Assembly (NCBI GenBank): GCA_945859605.1 | Contig: OX243822.1 | Span: 1,526,385-1,590,384 of the forward strand | Direction: 5' to 3' | Length of the DNA stretch: 64,000 nucleotides | Source: Lumbricus rubellus | Taxonomy: Eukaryota; Annelida; Clitellata; Crassiclitellata; Lumbricidae | Shown: positions 33,120 through 45,126 of the stretch, one piece after another | Position numbering within the stretch: position 1 is the first letter of the stretch | Layout of the letters: every line of letters begins with the position of its first letter | The notes under the pieces: model-generated | Seen by the model: only the letters and a program-made list of their open reading frames with translations | What the model was told of the DNA's origin: nothing | Databases searched by the model: none | Program-made: the position numbers and the translations under genes

Positions 33120-35534
33120 CTATGGCACAGGATATGGTCTCTTCATCCCTGCGACATTTAACGTAGGCTGAATCCGATGACCGACTAGTTTGATTCTTCT
33201 TAGCACATCACTGAAGATGTCTTGAAATTCTTCCAATAGATTTTCGATCTCCTTCTGATCCGCTGACAGATCATGGCCTATCTCCACATCTTTGTAGGTC
33301 TCTTTCTGCAAATTGTTAAAGAGTGGCAGATTTCCTTCACCTGTCATCCTCATCTCTGCATCCGACAATTCTTCGACGACAGCAGCCGCTCCTACAGCTT
33401 GCATTTCGTCGTTCACGGTTTCCTCGCTCGGTCTGTTCTCTGTCTCTGGTTGACGCTCATAATAGCGTTTCAGCATGTTCGCATGGAACGTCTTTGCTCG
33501 GTGAGGAAACTGGATTACATAATCAGCTTCTCCGAATCGTTTCAGTACTTGAAATGGACCTTTCCATTGCATTTGCAGTTTGTTGCTCTCTGTAGGCAAC
33601 AGTAGCAGTACTTTATCACCTGGATCAAACTTTCGAGGCTTGGCATGCTTGTCAAAATTGCGCTTATATTTATCAGCGGCTCTTTGCAGATTTTCTTGCG
33701 CTAAATGACAAGTCTCTTGAAGACGATTCCTCAGATCGACAACATACTCATAAGTCGTCTTCTCCTCTGGTTCAGCAATGTCTTTAGTCCACAGTTCTTT
33801 CAAGATCGCCATGGATCCTCGCACAGGTCTTCCGTAAATCATCTCAAATGGACTGAATCCCGTACTTTCGTTACTGACCTCACGATATGCGAACATCAAA
33901 GGATCTAAGTATCGATCCCAATCTCTCACTTTCTCTGCACACATTTTCCGAAGCATTTGTTTGATGACTCCGTTATATCTCTCAACCAATCCACAGTTTT
34001 GACTGTGATATGGAGTGCTGAATAATTGTTTTATCGACAGAAGTCGACCTACTTCCTTCATCATTGCTCCTGTGAACTGTGATCCATTATCCGAGAGCAG
34101 TTCCAATGGCGCCCCCATCCTTGAAAAGATGCTAAGCAATGCTTCTGCAACAGAACAGGTGTCAATTTGCTTAAGCGCGATACACTCAGGATAGCGGCTT
34201 GCACAATCCACCAATGTTAAAATGTACCGGTGTCCTCGCTCTGAGCATGGAAGTGGTCCAATGAGGTCGACCACGCATCTCTTAAAGACCGTGTCAATTA
34301 TCGGCATTTTGATCAAAGGCACTTTCTGAACTCGCCCCTTCGGCAACGTTCTTTGACAAATATCGCAGGATCGACAGTATCTTCCGATATCACTGTAGCA
34401 TACTGGCCAAAAGAATTGAGATAGAATTCTCTCTTGAGTTTTGTGAATGCCCAAGTGTCCTCCAAGAATTGAGCTATGGGCTATTTCTATTACTCTGGTT
34501 CTCAACCTGGATGGAATTACCAGCTGTTTCACTTCATCGCCGAAGTTATGATGTGGTGATCGAAACTTGCGATACAGCAGTCCTCGTTCCACATCAAAGC
34601 GTACGATGCGATCGTCATCGTTCGTTCCAGTCGCTTCTTTCTGTGTAGAATACTCCCAGTATTTCTTCAATGAACTGTCTTCATCTTGTTCCTTCTTTAA
34701 CGTTTCCAATGTGACTTCATTCTGAAATTCTGGAACTCGTAATTGCTTTGGCAGTGCTCTTGCTCTCTCCTTCATCTGTCGGGTTTCAACAGCTGATGTC
34801 ACATTCAACTGCTCTTCAGTACTCCCCGCCTCTTTCTCTGCGTCAATCAACAAGTCTTGTTCATGTACTTCAGTACTCTTGTCGAAGGATCTGGGCCGTA
34901 GTTCCGCTCCAGATATATTTCCAATTACAAGGTCGTATAATGTTTCCTTCATGCAGAGCGCTTTCACTTTCCCTGTGAAGTAGTCCGTTCTGACTTCAAT
35001 GATAGCGGTTGGCACTTTCCTCGTAGTTTTGTCAATCAGAATGCACAACTCATGCTTCCCCGTCATCTGATTCTTTTTCACAAGTCTCCTGGCTACAACA
35101 ACTGACGAACATCCAGTGTCTCGAAGCACTTCGACCTGTTGATCTCCTACATAACCAATCGTTGTCTTCATATCAGTTCCGTATTTACCCGGTCTACAGG
35201 CTTCAGCTATGACGTGCGCTTTGCAGCCACATCTTAGTTCGACATCTTCACCATCGGACAGATTTTTCAATGCCTGACCAGCATTTTCGTCACACCCTTC
35301 CTTGACCAGCGTTCCTTCTGGATCGGTTGAAGTTGCGGTCGTTTTGTGCGTTTTCTTATCAACTGCAGAAGATGCTGATTTACATGTATCTTTCTTGTTC
35401 TCAGTTTTTTTCTTCTGGTTCTGCCGTGCATTTCTAGGCTTCCAGGAAGTCTGCATTCCTGCTGCTTTATGTGACGTATTCATTCTAAACCGACATGAAT
35501 TATAGGAGTGCCCGTATCGGTTACAAAAAAACAA
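33120..35534 (-). CDS. Gypsy pol: zinc-knuckle part, protease, integrase; truncated before RT
   Basis: About 804 codons in the -1 frame relative to gag, overlapping it by 55 nt. Order: three of four ligands of a CCHC zinc knuckle, an aspartic protease active site DTGCSS (about residue 139), then integrase. The integrase has its His/Cys zinc module (GGHLGIHKT, CRSCDIC) and catalytic acidic residues in VVDLIGPL, LSDNGSQF and LVERYNG. A short linker region follows. The frame then reaches the conserved lead-in to RT (FQDIFSDV, RPYPVP) and stops. A second stop follows and the RT and RNase H domains are missing. Any replication would need RT in trans. The TTG at 35534 is probably not an initiation codon. 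Confidence 0.9.
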   Translation of the reverse strand: MFFCNRYGHSYNSCRFRMNTSHKAAGMQTSWKPRNARQNQKKKTENKKDTCKSASSAVDKKTHKTTATSTDPEGTLVKEGCDENAGQALKNLSDGEDVELRCGCKAHVIAEACRPGKYGTDMKTTIGYVGDQQVEVLRDTGCSSVVVARRLVKKNQMTGKHELCILIDKTTRKVPTAIIEVRTDYFTGKVKALCMKETLYDLVIGNISGAELRPRSFDKSTEVHEQDLLIDAEKEAGSTEEQLNVTSAVETRQMKERARALPKQLRVPEFQNEVTLETLKKEQDEDSSLKKYWEYSTQKEATGTNDDDRIVRFDVERGLLYRKFRSPHHNFGDEVKQLVIPSRLRTRVIEIAHSSILGGHLGIHKTQERILSQFFWPVCYSDIGRYCRSCDICQRTLPKGRVQKVPLIKMPIIDTVFKRCVVDLIGPLPCSERGHRYILTLVDCASRYPECIALKQIDTCSVAEALLSIFSRMGAPLELLSDNGSQFTGAMMKEVGRLLSIKQLFSTPYHSQNCGLVERYNGVIKQMLRKMCAEKVRDWDRYLDPLMFAYREVSNESTGFSPFEMIYGRPVRGSMAILKELWTKDIAEPEEKTTYEYVVDLRNRLQETCHLAQENLQRAADKYKRNFDKHAKPRKFDPGDKVLLLLPTESNKLQMQWKGPFQVLKRFGEADYVIQFPHRAKTFHANMLKRYYERQPETENRPSEETVNDEMQAVGAAAVVEELSDAEMRMTGEGNLPLFNNLQKETYKDVEIGHDLSADQKEIENLLEEFQDIFSDVLRRIKLVGHRIQPTLNVAGMKRPYPVP

Positions 35535-36880
35535 GGCCTATCAGTAGCCCCGTTACGTTTTTGGTCTTTCTTTCCAGCCCTCTCATTTTCCTTAGCGAAG
35601 TCTGGCTTGAGAAATTTTCCCTCTGTTCTTACTTCTTTCTCTCCGTAGTCCGACTGGTATGACTGTTTTGACTTTCCTTCGTGTGCCTCTATGTAAGTCT
35701 CCGCTAATTTAGCGAGTTCTTGAAGGTCTTTTGGCGCCCTTTCTCTCAAGAACAGCGACAATTCTTTGCTCACTACCGAGAGATACTGCTCCTTTACCAG
35801 CAAACTCTTCAATCCATCAAAGTCTTGAGTGACTTTGGCGAGCTCAATCCATCTCATCAAGTAGCTTTCTAACCTGGTGATGAATTGTTGAGGCGCTTCT
35901 CCAGTTTCCGGTCTACAGTTATTAAACCGCTTGTGAAAGCCTTCTTCCGTCATCTGATATCTTTTCAGAAGAGCATCTTTCAATGCGTCGTAATCGTCGT
36001 ATTGTTCAGGCGGCATACGCGCAAACACATCTAAAGCTCGTCCCTTCAAAAGTGCGGCCAAATAAACGGCCCATTCCTGTCTTTTCCATTTTCGAATAGA
36101 CGCATATTTCTCAAATCTTCTCAGATAAGCGTCCATATTATCTTTGCCATCCTCAAATGGAGGTAGCTTTGGTCCTTTCCTCGCATTGACTGTAAAATCC
36201 GAGGTCCGCTCCTCTTCCTCCTCCTCTTCACCATCCTCTTCCGATGCTGCGTTTTCACTACCACTTCTAATACTAGCCTGCCGTAGGCCTACAGCCTTCC
36301 CTTCGAGCTTAGCTTTCTCCAAAGCCATAGACTGCTCATGCTGCTCCTTTTGCATTTCCAATGCTTGCTCGTGCGCCTCCTGTTTCATCTTTCTTTCAAG
36401 TTCCAATTTTCTCATGGCGCATTCATCGGCTTCGGCTTTTGCTTGTCTCTCCAAATCTAACTTTCTCATTGCATTGGCTTCGGCCTCGGCCGTGGCCTGT
36501 CTCTCCAAATCTAACTTTCTCATTGCATTGGCTTCGGCCTCGGCCGTGGCCTGTCTCTCCAAATCTAACTTCTTCATGGCGTTTTCTTCGGCTACAGCTT
36601 TAGCCTGTTGCTCCATCTCAAACTTCTTGAGTGCGTTTTGTTCTGCTTCCACTTTAGCCTGACGCTCTAATTCAAACTTCTTGAGTGCGTTTTCTTCGGC
36701 TACGGCTTTAGCCTGTCGCTCTAATTCAAACTTGCGCATCTCTCTGTCAGCTGCTCTCTCTTCTCGCTCCAGAATCCGTTTCTGTCGCGCTTCTTCATCA
36801 GCTCTGTGCTTCTCCACAAACTCAAGAAGCTCAGGCCCCTTCAAGCCACTCCTTTCGGCAAGTGCTATCAATTGCTCCAT
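35480..36880 (-). CDS. Gypsy gag with coiled coil and SCAN-like capsid domain
   Basis: 466 codons from an ATG at 36880. Residues about 25-200 form a long charged coiled coil built of 18-residue repeats (KKFELERQAKAEAEENAL type). At DNA level, 54-bp repeats at about 36420-36740 include two exact adjacent copies. Residues about 245-400 are a gag/SCAN-like capsid region (LPPFEDGKDNMDAYLRRFEK, WAVYLAALLKGRALDVFARM, ALLKRYQMTEEGF). The frame ends just after the first cysteine of a zinc knuckle whose remaining ligands are in the pol frame. A run of seven T occurs at the junction. Confidence 0.9.
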   Translation of the reverse strand: MEQLIALAERSGLKGPELLEFVEKHRADEEARQKRILEREERAADREMRKFELERQAKAVAEENALKKFELERQAKVEAEQNALKKFEMEQQAKAVAEENAMKKLDLERQATAEAEANAMRKLDLERQATAEAEANAMRKLDLERQAKAEADECAMRKLELERKMKQEAHEQALEMQKEQHEQSMALEKAKLEGKAVGLRQASIRSGSENAASEEDGEEEEEEERTSDFTVNARKGPKLPPFEDGKDNMDAYLRRFEKYASIRKWKRQEWAVYLAALLKGRALDVFARMPPEQYDDYDALKDALLKRYQMTEEGFHKRFNNCRPETGEAPQQFITRLESYLMRWIELAKVTQDFDGLKSLLVKEQYLSVVSKELSLFLRERAPKDLQELAKLAETYIEAHEGKSKQSYQSDYGEKEVRTEGKFLKPDFAKENERAGKKDQKRNGATDRPCFFVTDTGTPIIHVGLE

Positions 36881-37232
36881 GTTGCAATATAATTAACCGG
36901 CTGGGCTAAACTGAAACAGAATATCCCCTAAGCGACAAATGCTAGTCTATTCAGTCTAGATAATTACCTTAGACCCCACTATAGGCGACACTATAGAAGA
37001 AGTATGTTTACCTAAGTCTACAACAGATCTTTAAACAATCCCTCTGGCCTATTTCATGCAGCGTGAAACACCTACGCTATCCTAGCATAAATTATCTTTA
37101 GCAATGCTTCAATGCGTTTAGCTAAATCGTTTAATCAGTGTCTAAATCCCCGTACAATTCTATCGAGTCAAATATAGCCTATGTTCCTAATACCACGACC
37201 ATATCCTAAACAAACTCAACCATCCCACCTAT

Positions 37233-37242
37233 GCTGCCACCA
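37233..37242 (-). other. Primer-binding-like site
   Basis: Three bases inside the 5' LTR the minus strand reads TGGTGGCAGC. This resembles TGGTAGCAG, complementary to the 3' end of initiator methionine tRNA, with one mismatch in nine. Further bases match less well. Confidence 0.45.
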
Positions 37243-37245
37243 CAT

Positions 37246-38349
37246 TGTCATGAGTTATCTTTAATGGCGAGTTAAGCCCTAGCCTATTATGGAAAGGGTG
37301 TCTAGAATAATTGTCATCGAAATAGAGAACAAAGCACAAAACTCGTTTAGAAATTATTAAGGTATAAAAGACAACTGAAAATGAAACTAAAAGACATATA
37401 CATATAGAGCAAACAGTATCGTTGATAGGCTACGCCTATAGCGCCCTAATCGATGGTCGTGCCCTCCCCCAGGCCCCCCAACAAAACTTCGCCCCCACTC
37501 ACGTTTCCGTTCGCATGGAGACAGTTTCTGCAGGTGTGAAGAAGTCCTGTTACGCAGTGAAGGGCTTCGGTCGGCTCACTGGTCTGGTTGTCTGGCTTTG
37601 AAGTCGTCCGTTGGTCCGTTCTCGAACCCAGCGTCGAGAGTTCCAGTCCTGCTGGCGTTCCAGCTACGACTGCTGGTCCCGTCTTGTAAAGGAGTGCCCG
37701 TTTCTCACAGGCACCGCCCACGTCTAGCATAGACGTGGTCACGTGGTAGAGAAGTTGCGACGAAGTGGCGGAAAGCGACGGAGAAAATGGCGGGAAAGCG
37801 TCCGCCCCTTCTAGACCGTCCTCGTCTGGTAGTAGCACCGTTGTGCTCCGAATTCGCCTGGTAGCACCGTTGTGCCCAGTATTCACCTTCTTGCACCGTT
37901 GTGCGTTGTCCTACGCTCGAACGTCCTTCAGCAAAGTTCAGCGTGCATGCCCACTTCGCATCTCCGACCGACGACTGATGACTCCTCGACGACAGCTTCC
38001 GACGACTGACGACTGACGACTCTCCTCCGACGACAGCTTCCGACGACTGACCGCCGACTGACTCTCCTCCGACGACTGACTCCCAGACAGTCCGTTCTCT
38101 TGCCTATATAGGCCTATCCGCCTTCCAGACAGATGACCTTTACCCCTGACACACCTTTTGGACCCAACGACCATCGACGACCATCGATATATTATATAAG
38201 CTAGATTATTATAGGTATATCTATATACTATTGTCAAACTGTCATTTAAGCACATAATACTATTATATACGACATAACACAATATAGGTATATAATGCAT
38301 AGGTCTACAACAATGGGCCCGATACTATTTACAAGGGCAACTCGTGAGA
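37246..38349 (-). repeat. 5' LTR of the gypsy element
   Basis: Near-identical to 31676-32779. The terminal bases are TGAGA instead of TGACA, so the outermost bases were altered or lost at the junction with the satellite. Confidence 0.93.
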
Positions 38350-38480
38350 ATGTTTCGGCTGCATTCGCTAGATGGCTAGGCGTTTAGTAACAGTCACACA
38401 ATTGAGTTTCGTGGTGAGAATGTTTCTGCTCCATTCGCTAGATGGCCCCACGTAATAACATAAAATCGAACCAGAGTTTC
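38346..38480. repeat. 73-bp satellite array, right part
   Basis: Units resume at 38361 and 38431 (GCATTCGCTAGATGGC, CCATTCGCTAGATGGC), one carrying the same GGCGTTTAGTAACAGTCACA variant as the left unit at 31549-31618. Isolated CATTCGCTAG motifs continue at 38502 and 38810. Confidence 0.88.
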
Positions 38481-39445
38481 AGTAGCGAACCCTGTTTCTA
38501 TTGCATTCGCTAGGTGGCTGATGGCAGTGTCAGTTTTTTAAACTAATATTTTTTTTATATTTCTCACATTCGCTAAAGCGCTCCGTCAAGATCTTTACTC
38601 GGAGGTGCTCCTGACCACAGAACGGACACTGCATCGGAGTTTTACGCGTAGCGCACGAATAATAATACATGTCTAATAAAGTGCGTGACTGAATGTTTCA
38701 GCATTGTATAAAAATTTTAAAAAATTATTATCTGATGATATCCCTTTCTATTTGTTTTAAACATGGGACATGCTGGAGTCGGGAACATTTCTGAGTAGTT
38801 TCTGCTGCATTCGCTAGATGGAGAGTTATGTTTTGTAGCCTGCTATTATCGCAGCGTTCTGTTAGCAGTTAAGATTTAAGATTAAGTTAGATAGTAACAA
38901 GTTCTTCACTCACAATGATTATTGTTCAACGCAAAGATTGATGTTTGGGTTGGTTTATAGTTGCGCGCGCTAAATAAATGTGTCTTAATGATGGTAGTGC
39001 TCATATTGAGTGGACAATGTAATTGCCTATGCTGCTTTTCCATTTGTGAACTTTATTATACATTGAAAACTCGAAAACTTCATGAATACCTCATCCAAAA
39101 GACGATTTTATTTTGTACACATTAAAATTAAATAATTATCGTCTGAACACAAAAATGAACAACGTTCTTAAACAGACAGAACTTCACTGATTCCTTCGAA
39201 TTTAAAATTAATCAACACAATTAACATTTATAAATCTCATTTTTTTACATTTACTGGACCCGCCGATATCATGCAGGCATCAAAATAGAAAGAACAAAGA
39301 AAAACTAAATACACTTTGAGGCCAGGACTTGTCACACAAGTCCAAACATAAATACATCTATAACCTAACCATAATAATAACATCAGTAACAACAATAATG
39401 GAGACTCTGGAAAAAAGTATTACAGTAATTAATTAGTAATTAGAT
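38481..39445. other. 3' flank of the WD40 gene; SINE tail
   Basis: 38555-38650 is a minus-strand SINE 3' part (AAGCGCTCCGTCAAG...ACTCGGAGGTGCTCC, then CGGACACTGCATCGGAG). Minus-strand AATAAA-type signals (TTTATT on plus at 39049 and 39107) could end the WD40 transcript. No gene is seen otherwise. Confidence 0.45.
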
Positions 39446-42400
39446 CTATACGACAGTGCACCATGACAACCATCCACCATTGTTCTCATCGCCATGACGA
39501 TCGATCTCTCGTTGCCATGGCGCAGGCGGATCGTCATGGAAATCGTGATCGGAATCGGTCTCTTGATCAGAAATATCGGAGTCTAACGCAGGACGATCGA
39601 ATCGAGGAACGTGGAGTGCGGTCAGCAGAGTCCAACCATTTGTTTTCCTAAGATTATAAAGGTCACAGGCAGAGGTTAAAGACAAATAGGCTGAGAGGTT
39701 AAAGGCTAAGGTTTAAAGGTTACAGACAAAAGTTGAAAAGTACAAGCAAAGGTTAAAAGCATACAAACAAAAGTTAAAAGCTTAGACAACAGTTCAGAGT
39801 TTAAAGACAAAAGTTAAATGATTACCGGTGGCACTATTATAGAACCTGAGCACAAATTAATTAAAACAATTAATTAATTAATTAAATTAATTAACTAAAA
39901 AATTTATAACCTCTCGTCTTTCTCATTGGTCAGCTGCTTCCAGATCTTCAGCTGCATTCCTCCCGTTACCATGGTGATGCCGCCATCTTGACTGCAACCG
40001 GTTGCCATGGCAACGATGAGACTCGTTTCCTCGTCGCACAACGAACAAAGATATTTCTCGTCGGGTAACGAACGAACTAAAACAATTGAAAAGATAAACA
40101 AAAGAAATAAACATTTGCAGCAGATGTAAATTTATATAGCACCGGTTTAAAAAACGACTTGAATCATTTGATCATGGTTTACAATTTATTTATTAAGGGA
40201 AATTTATATAGCACCCATTCAGAAAAAAATTAGAGGCACCAGCCTACATGATTTAAAATGTCATTAAGTAAAGAAATGTGTCGTTAATTACATACGTGTG
40301 TCATTAAATGCCATTAAGTACAGACAGTTTTGTCATTGAAAGTCATTAAATGCACTAAGTTTGTCATTAAATGCGCTAAGTTTGTCATTAAATGTCATTA
40401 AGTACAAAGAGGTTGTCATTAATGAATGAGTGTATGAATGAAGTACAGGACGTTTATCATTATGTCATTAAGTGCACTAAGCTCGTCATTAAATGACAAT
40501 AAATACAGAACGGTTGTCATTAAATGTCGTCAAGTAGAGACCATTTCCCAGTCAGCAAACAATGCTGAGAAGAGTCACAAAAAGTCAGCCATCAGCATTT
40601 CCAATGAATTTCTCTTGACGTGGCGCTATATAAATTGCAATTACAATCACAAATTTTATAGACCTCTTACCATTCACGTAGCCGTAGCCATGGTCAAGAT
40701 CGTAACCGGTGCTGATGAGCAGACCATTAATGTCTGTCAGTAGACACGAAGTGTGGCCAAACTCCGTTGTATGGTTTGCTAGTCTTCGAACTGATCCTAA
40801 ATGGTACAAGAACAAACTAATCAACTCAAATAACAATATTAATGATAATAATTAATAATAATAATATTAATGCCAATATAGTAATAATAATATAAACAAA
40901 TAATAAAATTTTGCAGCTCCAGATAATTTTTTTAACTTCTGAGGGCTCTGAGGTACATATTTCAGTTATATAGCGGCAATACATAAACGCACGATAAAAT
41001 AACAAGGATAAGAATAGCCACACTAGATTTTCCTGAGGATAATAGCACATGCAACAATAACAATAATAAAACAAAAAACAATAATAATAGAAATAACAAT
41101 AATAATACAGATAACAATAAAATAAAAATAACAATAATAATACAGATAACAACAATAACACAAATAACAATAATAATACAAATAACAAATCAACAATAAA
41201 AATACAAAGAACAATAAACAGAATAACAATAAATATACAAATAACAATAATATAAATAACAATAATAATACAGATAACAATAAAAATAACAACAATAAGA
41301 CAAATAACAAAAATCACACAAATAACAATAATAACACAAATAACAATAATAATGCAAATAACAATAAAGAGAATAACATAAGAAATACAATAAACAGAAT
41401 AACAATAGACAGAATAACAAAAGAAATAGCAATAAACAGAATAGCAATAAACAGAATAACAATAAACAGAATAACAATAAACAGAATAACAATAAACAGA
41501 ATAACAAAAGAAACAATACAATGTACCTGATCGCCAGTTGATTGCTTTAACGTTTGCTCCTTCATTTCCAACGTACATCGTTTCTTTTGACACAGCCACG
41601 CAGCAGATCCTCCTCCTCCGTATCCCTCCTATTGTTTCAGCATCATCTTCTGAGCTGTGCACAAGACGCAACGATGGACCAGAAGAAAACTGGAAAACTT
41701 TGATGACACCATCGGCCGACGCGGAATAAATTTCTTTGCCATCCACCTAAAAGAATTGCATTTACACTGATTAATTATATTAATTATACTTGTATTATAG
41801 TAACACCTTCTAGTAACACCGTTGCCACATTTGAAATTAGAGTAGTAGTAATAGTAGTAGGTTTTGTTTAATGACATCATGTCATAGCAAAGATCATTAG
41901 CGTTGCCCTCCTCCTTCATCCGCGCTTGGGACTGGCACTGTCCGACAGTTGAACAGTAGCGAAGTTACTTGAAAGTGGAACATTAAAACCAGTGTTTTTG
42001 AAAGATAAACAAATTAATAACTAGAATTGTCAGTTTTTATTATTTTGGTAGCCATGTTTTCTACATGTAGGATAACCAAGTTCGTAATGAAGACTATGAT
42101 ATCTTGAATTAAATTAGGTCAAGAGTAAAACAGGCCGCACGTTAAATGACCACAACCTATGAGGTGGCAGGTGTACCCCTTCTGGCAACTTAAGACATTG
42201 TTTGCAGGCCATAAAGTTCAACAGTTAAGAAAACCATTCCAGCACATTTACACATAACGCAGTGACGGAATCATTGTGAGCAATCGTCGACTGAATCGGA
42301 GATGACAACGTAGACGACAGATCCCATAATTCCAGTTTTCCACCACCTGCAAAACAACAAGAAGAATAATTCTAATGCTTTGTTGATTTTTAAAATGCAA

Positions 42401-45057
42401 ACATTTTAGTTGTTTACCTGCGTCATTAAAAGACTACTTTCTTTATGGTAAGGGTATACGCACAAACTTGCAAATTGTCTATTTAAACGCACTGTGCAAC
42501 AAGAATTTCTTCTCTATTTGCCTGTTTTCAGCAAGTACATGAAACCAAATTTATGCATTGTATTGTATTGTATTTAAACATTAATAAAGCAGCAGTTGAT
42601 GCTTCTCTGACAAATTGGTGCTATATAAATTTGCAAAACCAATCACACTTACAAAACAGAAGTCATTTAAATCGCAGATTTTTCAATGCAACTATCACTA
42701 GCGAACTAAAATCGTGGCCACTCAGTAGTGCTCCCAGTGCGAGTACCCGTTTTCAAAGCAGAATAACACAGAGTACGAAAAAACTTTGCGATTTACCTGT
42801 TCCACAGACGATGTAGAATCTGTCACCTTCACGGATCAACTTGAGGCACGTTAGTGGATTGAACGTGTAAATGGACTTCACGCAACAACCTGAAAATCAA
42901 AGTAAAATCTTAGAATCTCAAAAGATGGCATAAAATATAACGTTAAGAGACCTTGTAAAACAAGGCATCAATAGCAAATTTTACTGCGACTGTGCATTTT
43001 AGGAAAATTTCTGTAACAATAATAATCACTCAATTAAAATAATAACATAATCGGTTATTATGATGATGATATTTCATTCATTCATTCCTATAGCTACTTG
43101 TCAAGGGGACTACTCTGAAGCACTCCAGACTCAGTTTAGTTTTTAGCCTGATGGATTTTAGACATGGAAAAATACAAAGATAATAATAATAATAACAATA
43201 ATAACAATAATAACAATGATGATGATGATGATAATAATAATACATATAAAAAAATAGTTTATTGTACTTCGTTACTGATATTTTTTTAAAGATAATAAAA
43301 GGATAATAATGAAAAAATTATTAGTAATAATAATAATAACCTATTAAATGAATCCAATCAAAATCCGTCCCAACCAGTGTCTAGATTCCAGATCTTGATG
43401 CAGCAGTCATGTGATCCGCTGATACCGATCAGACACACGTCATCGGCTGTCATGGAGACAGATGCATCTGCGGTCTCCATGGCAACGTCACCCCCACCGT
43501 CCGCGGAAACTCTCAACTGGTTCGCTGTCATAGAAAACAAATCATTAACATGATTTGATTGAATCAATCAAACAACAAACTCACCAATCAATAAGATTAA
43601 TCAATCAAAATGATTAAGCATTTTGATTGTTTTAATCAGTGGGATCACTAATCACCCGATTAGATTAGGACGTTCACAATGTAACGTGAAGAGCATTATG
43701 GTTTCGATCCTCATCCTCCTCTCACGAAATGGTTGAAGATGATTTTTAGACACCTTTAAAACGGTGTCAACCGATACTATATAAAGATGGAACGCTATGC
43801 ATCATGAATTATTCTTCACAGCTGGTGTGTAGACCTTGAGCATCAAGTCCTTCACTCACAATAATATTGACGATAATAGCTAAAGTTAGACACCTTTAAA
43901 ACGGTTGCAACGAATGCTATGTAAGAATAGAACGCTATGCGTTATTAATCACTCATTAAAACAGATAATAGCTAAAGTTAGACACCTTTAAAACGGTTGC
44001 AACGAATGCTATGTAAGAATAGAACGCTATGCGTTATTAATCACTCATTAAAACAGATAATAGCTAAAGTTAGACACCTTTAAAACGGTGTCAACCGATA
44101 CTATATAAGGATGGAACGTCATGTGTCATAAATTGATCGCACATCAATCTATACAGATGGTTCTAAAATTGAAAATGTCGTTTCTGCAGCTTTCTATGTA
44201 CCCTCCATGAATTCTCACAACGTTTATAGGATAGCAGATAACTCCTCAATTTATTCTGCTGAATTAACGGCCATTATTGAAGCGATAAAATGGATTATCC
44301 AAAATGAAAATGTGAATGAAACTGCAAATGCAAATAAGTATATTATATATACTGATTCATTAAGTGTGGCCACATCTATAAAAGAAAACAAGTCTTCTTC
44401 ACGGCCTAATTTATTTCTGGAATTTATAGATAATGTTAATAAACTTAAAAGCAGCAGTTTAATCATAGCATGGATCCCTAGTCATATTGGATTATCTGGA
44501 AATGAAATGGCAGACACCCTTGCAAAGAAAGGACAAGAGCTATTGGAGATTAATTCAACAAATTATCTAGAATTAATGGAAATCTATTCTTTAATAAGGA
44601 AATATGTTATTAATACATGGCAAATTGAATACGATACTGAAGGAAAAGGGAGATTTTATAAATCTATCCAGCCTTTGGTATCCACTGATATAAAATTTAT
44701 GGACTCTATAAGGAAACGAGAAGTTCAAATTACCAGACTTAGAATGGGGCATGTCCTTAATAACAGCTGGTTGAAAGTGATAGGTAAAAGCACAACAGAC
44801 CTGTGCTCTGGATGCCAATTGCCAGAAACAATCGAACATACGCTGTTCGCTTGTAAAAAGAATGACATTTCAATCCTACTACTTAAAAAATGTGTAGAGA
44901 AAAAAGTGGAATGTAGTGTTAAAAATATATTCTCTATTCAAGATATTTATCTTGAAGCTTATAATATACTTATGACCATAACTAATGGAAAAATTATGTA
45001 AGAAGTATTGCATGTGAATTATAATTTTAGTTGTATTTGTTTGCTTTTTTTAGTGCG

Positions 45058-45126
<69 letters not shown>

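Larger units (their letters stand above)
31676..38349 (-). mobile_element. Young Ty3/gypsy LTR retrotransposon lacking reverse transcriptase
   Basis: Two direct repeats of about 1104 bp bound a minus-strand unit. Its order is 5' LTR (37246-38349), primer-binding-like site, gag (36880-35480), protease and integrase (35534-33120), purine tract, 3' LTR (31676-32779). Integrase precedes the position of RT, the Ty1/copia-like order known from deuterostome Gmr1-type Ty3/gypsy elements. The frame stops just after the RT lead-in (PYPVP), and only about 340 bp separate it from the LTR, so RT and RNase H are absent. The LTRs differ by only a few bases by eye, implying recent insertion. It sits inside the 73-bp satellite. 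Confidence 0.93.

Noticed and set aside
41023..41746. 306-codon extension of WD40 exon 9 into the intron
   Set aside because: The part beyond 41527 is AATAACA repeat; a good donor (TCAGGTACAT) ends the exon and phase matches exon 10.
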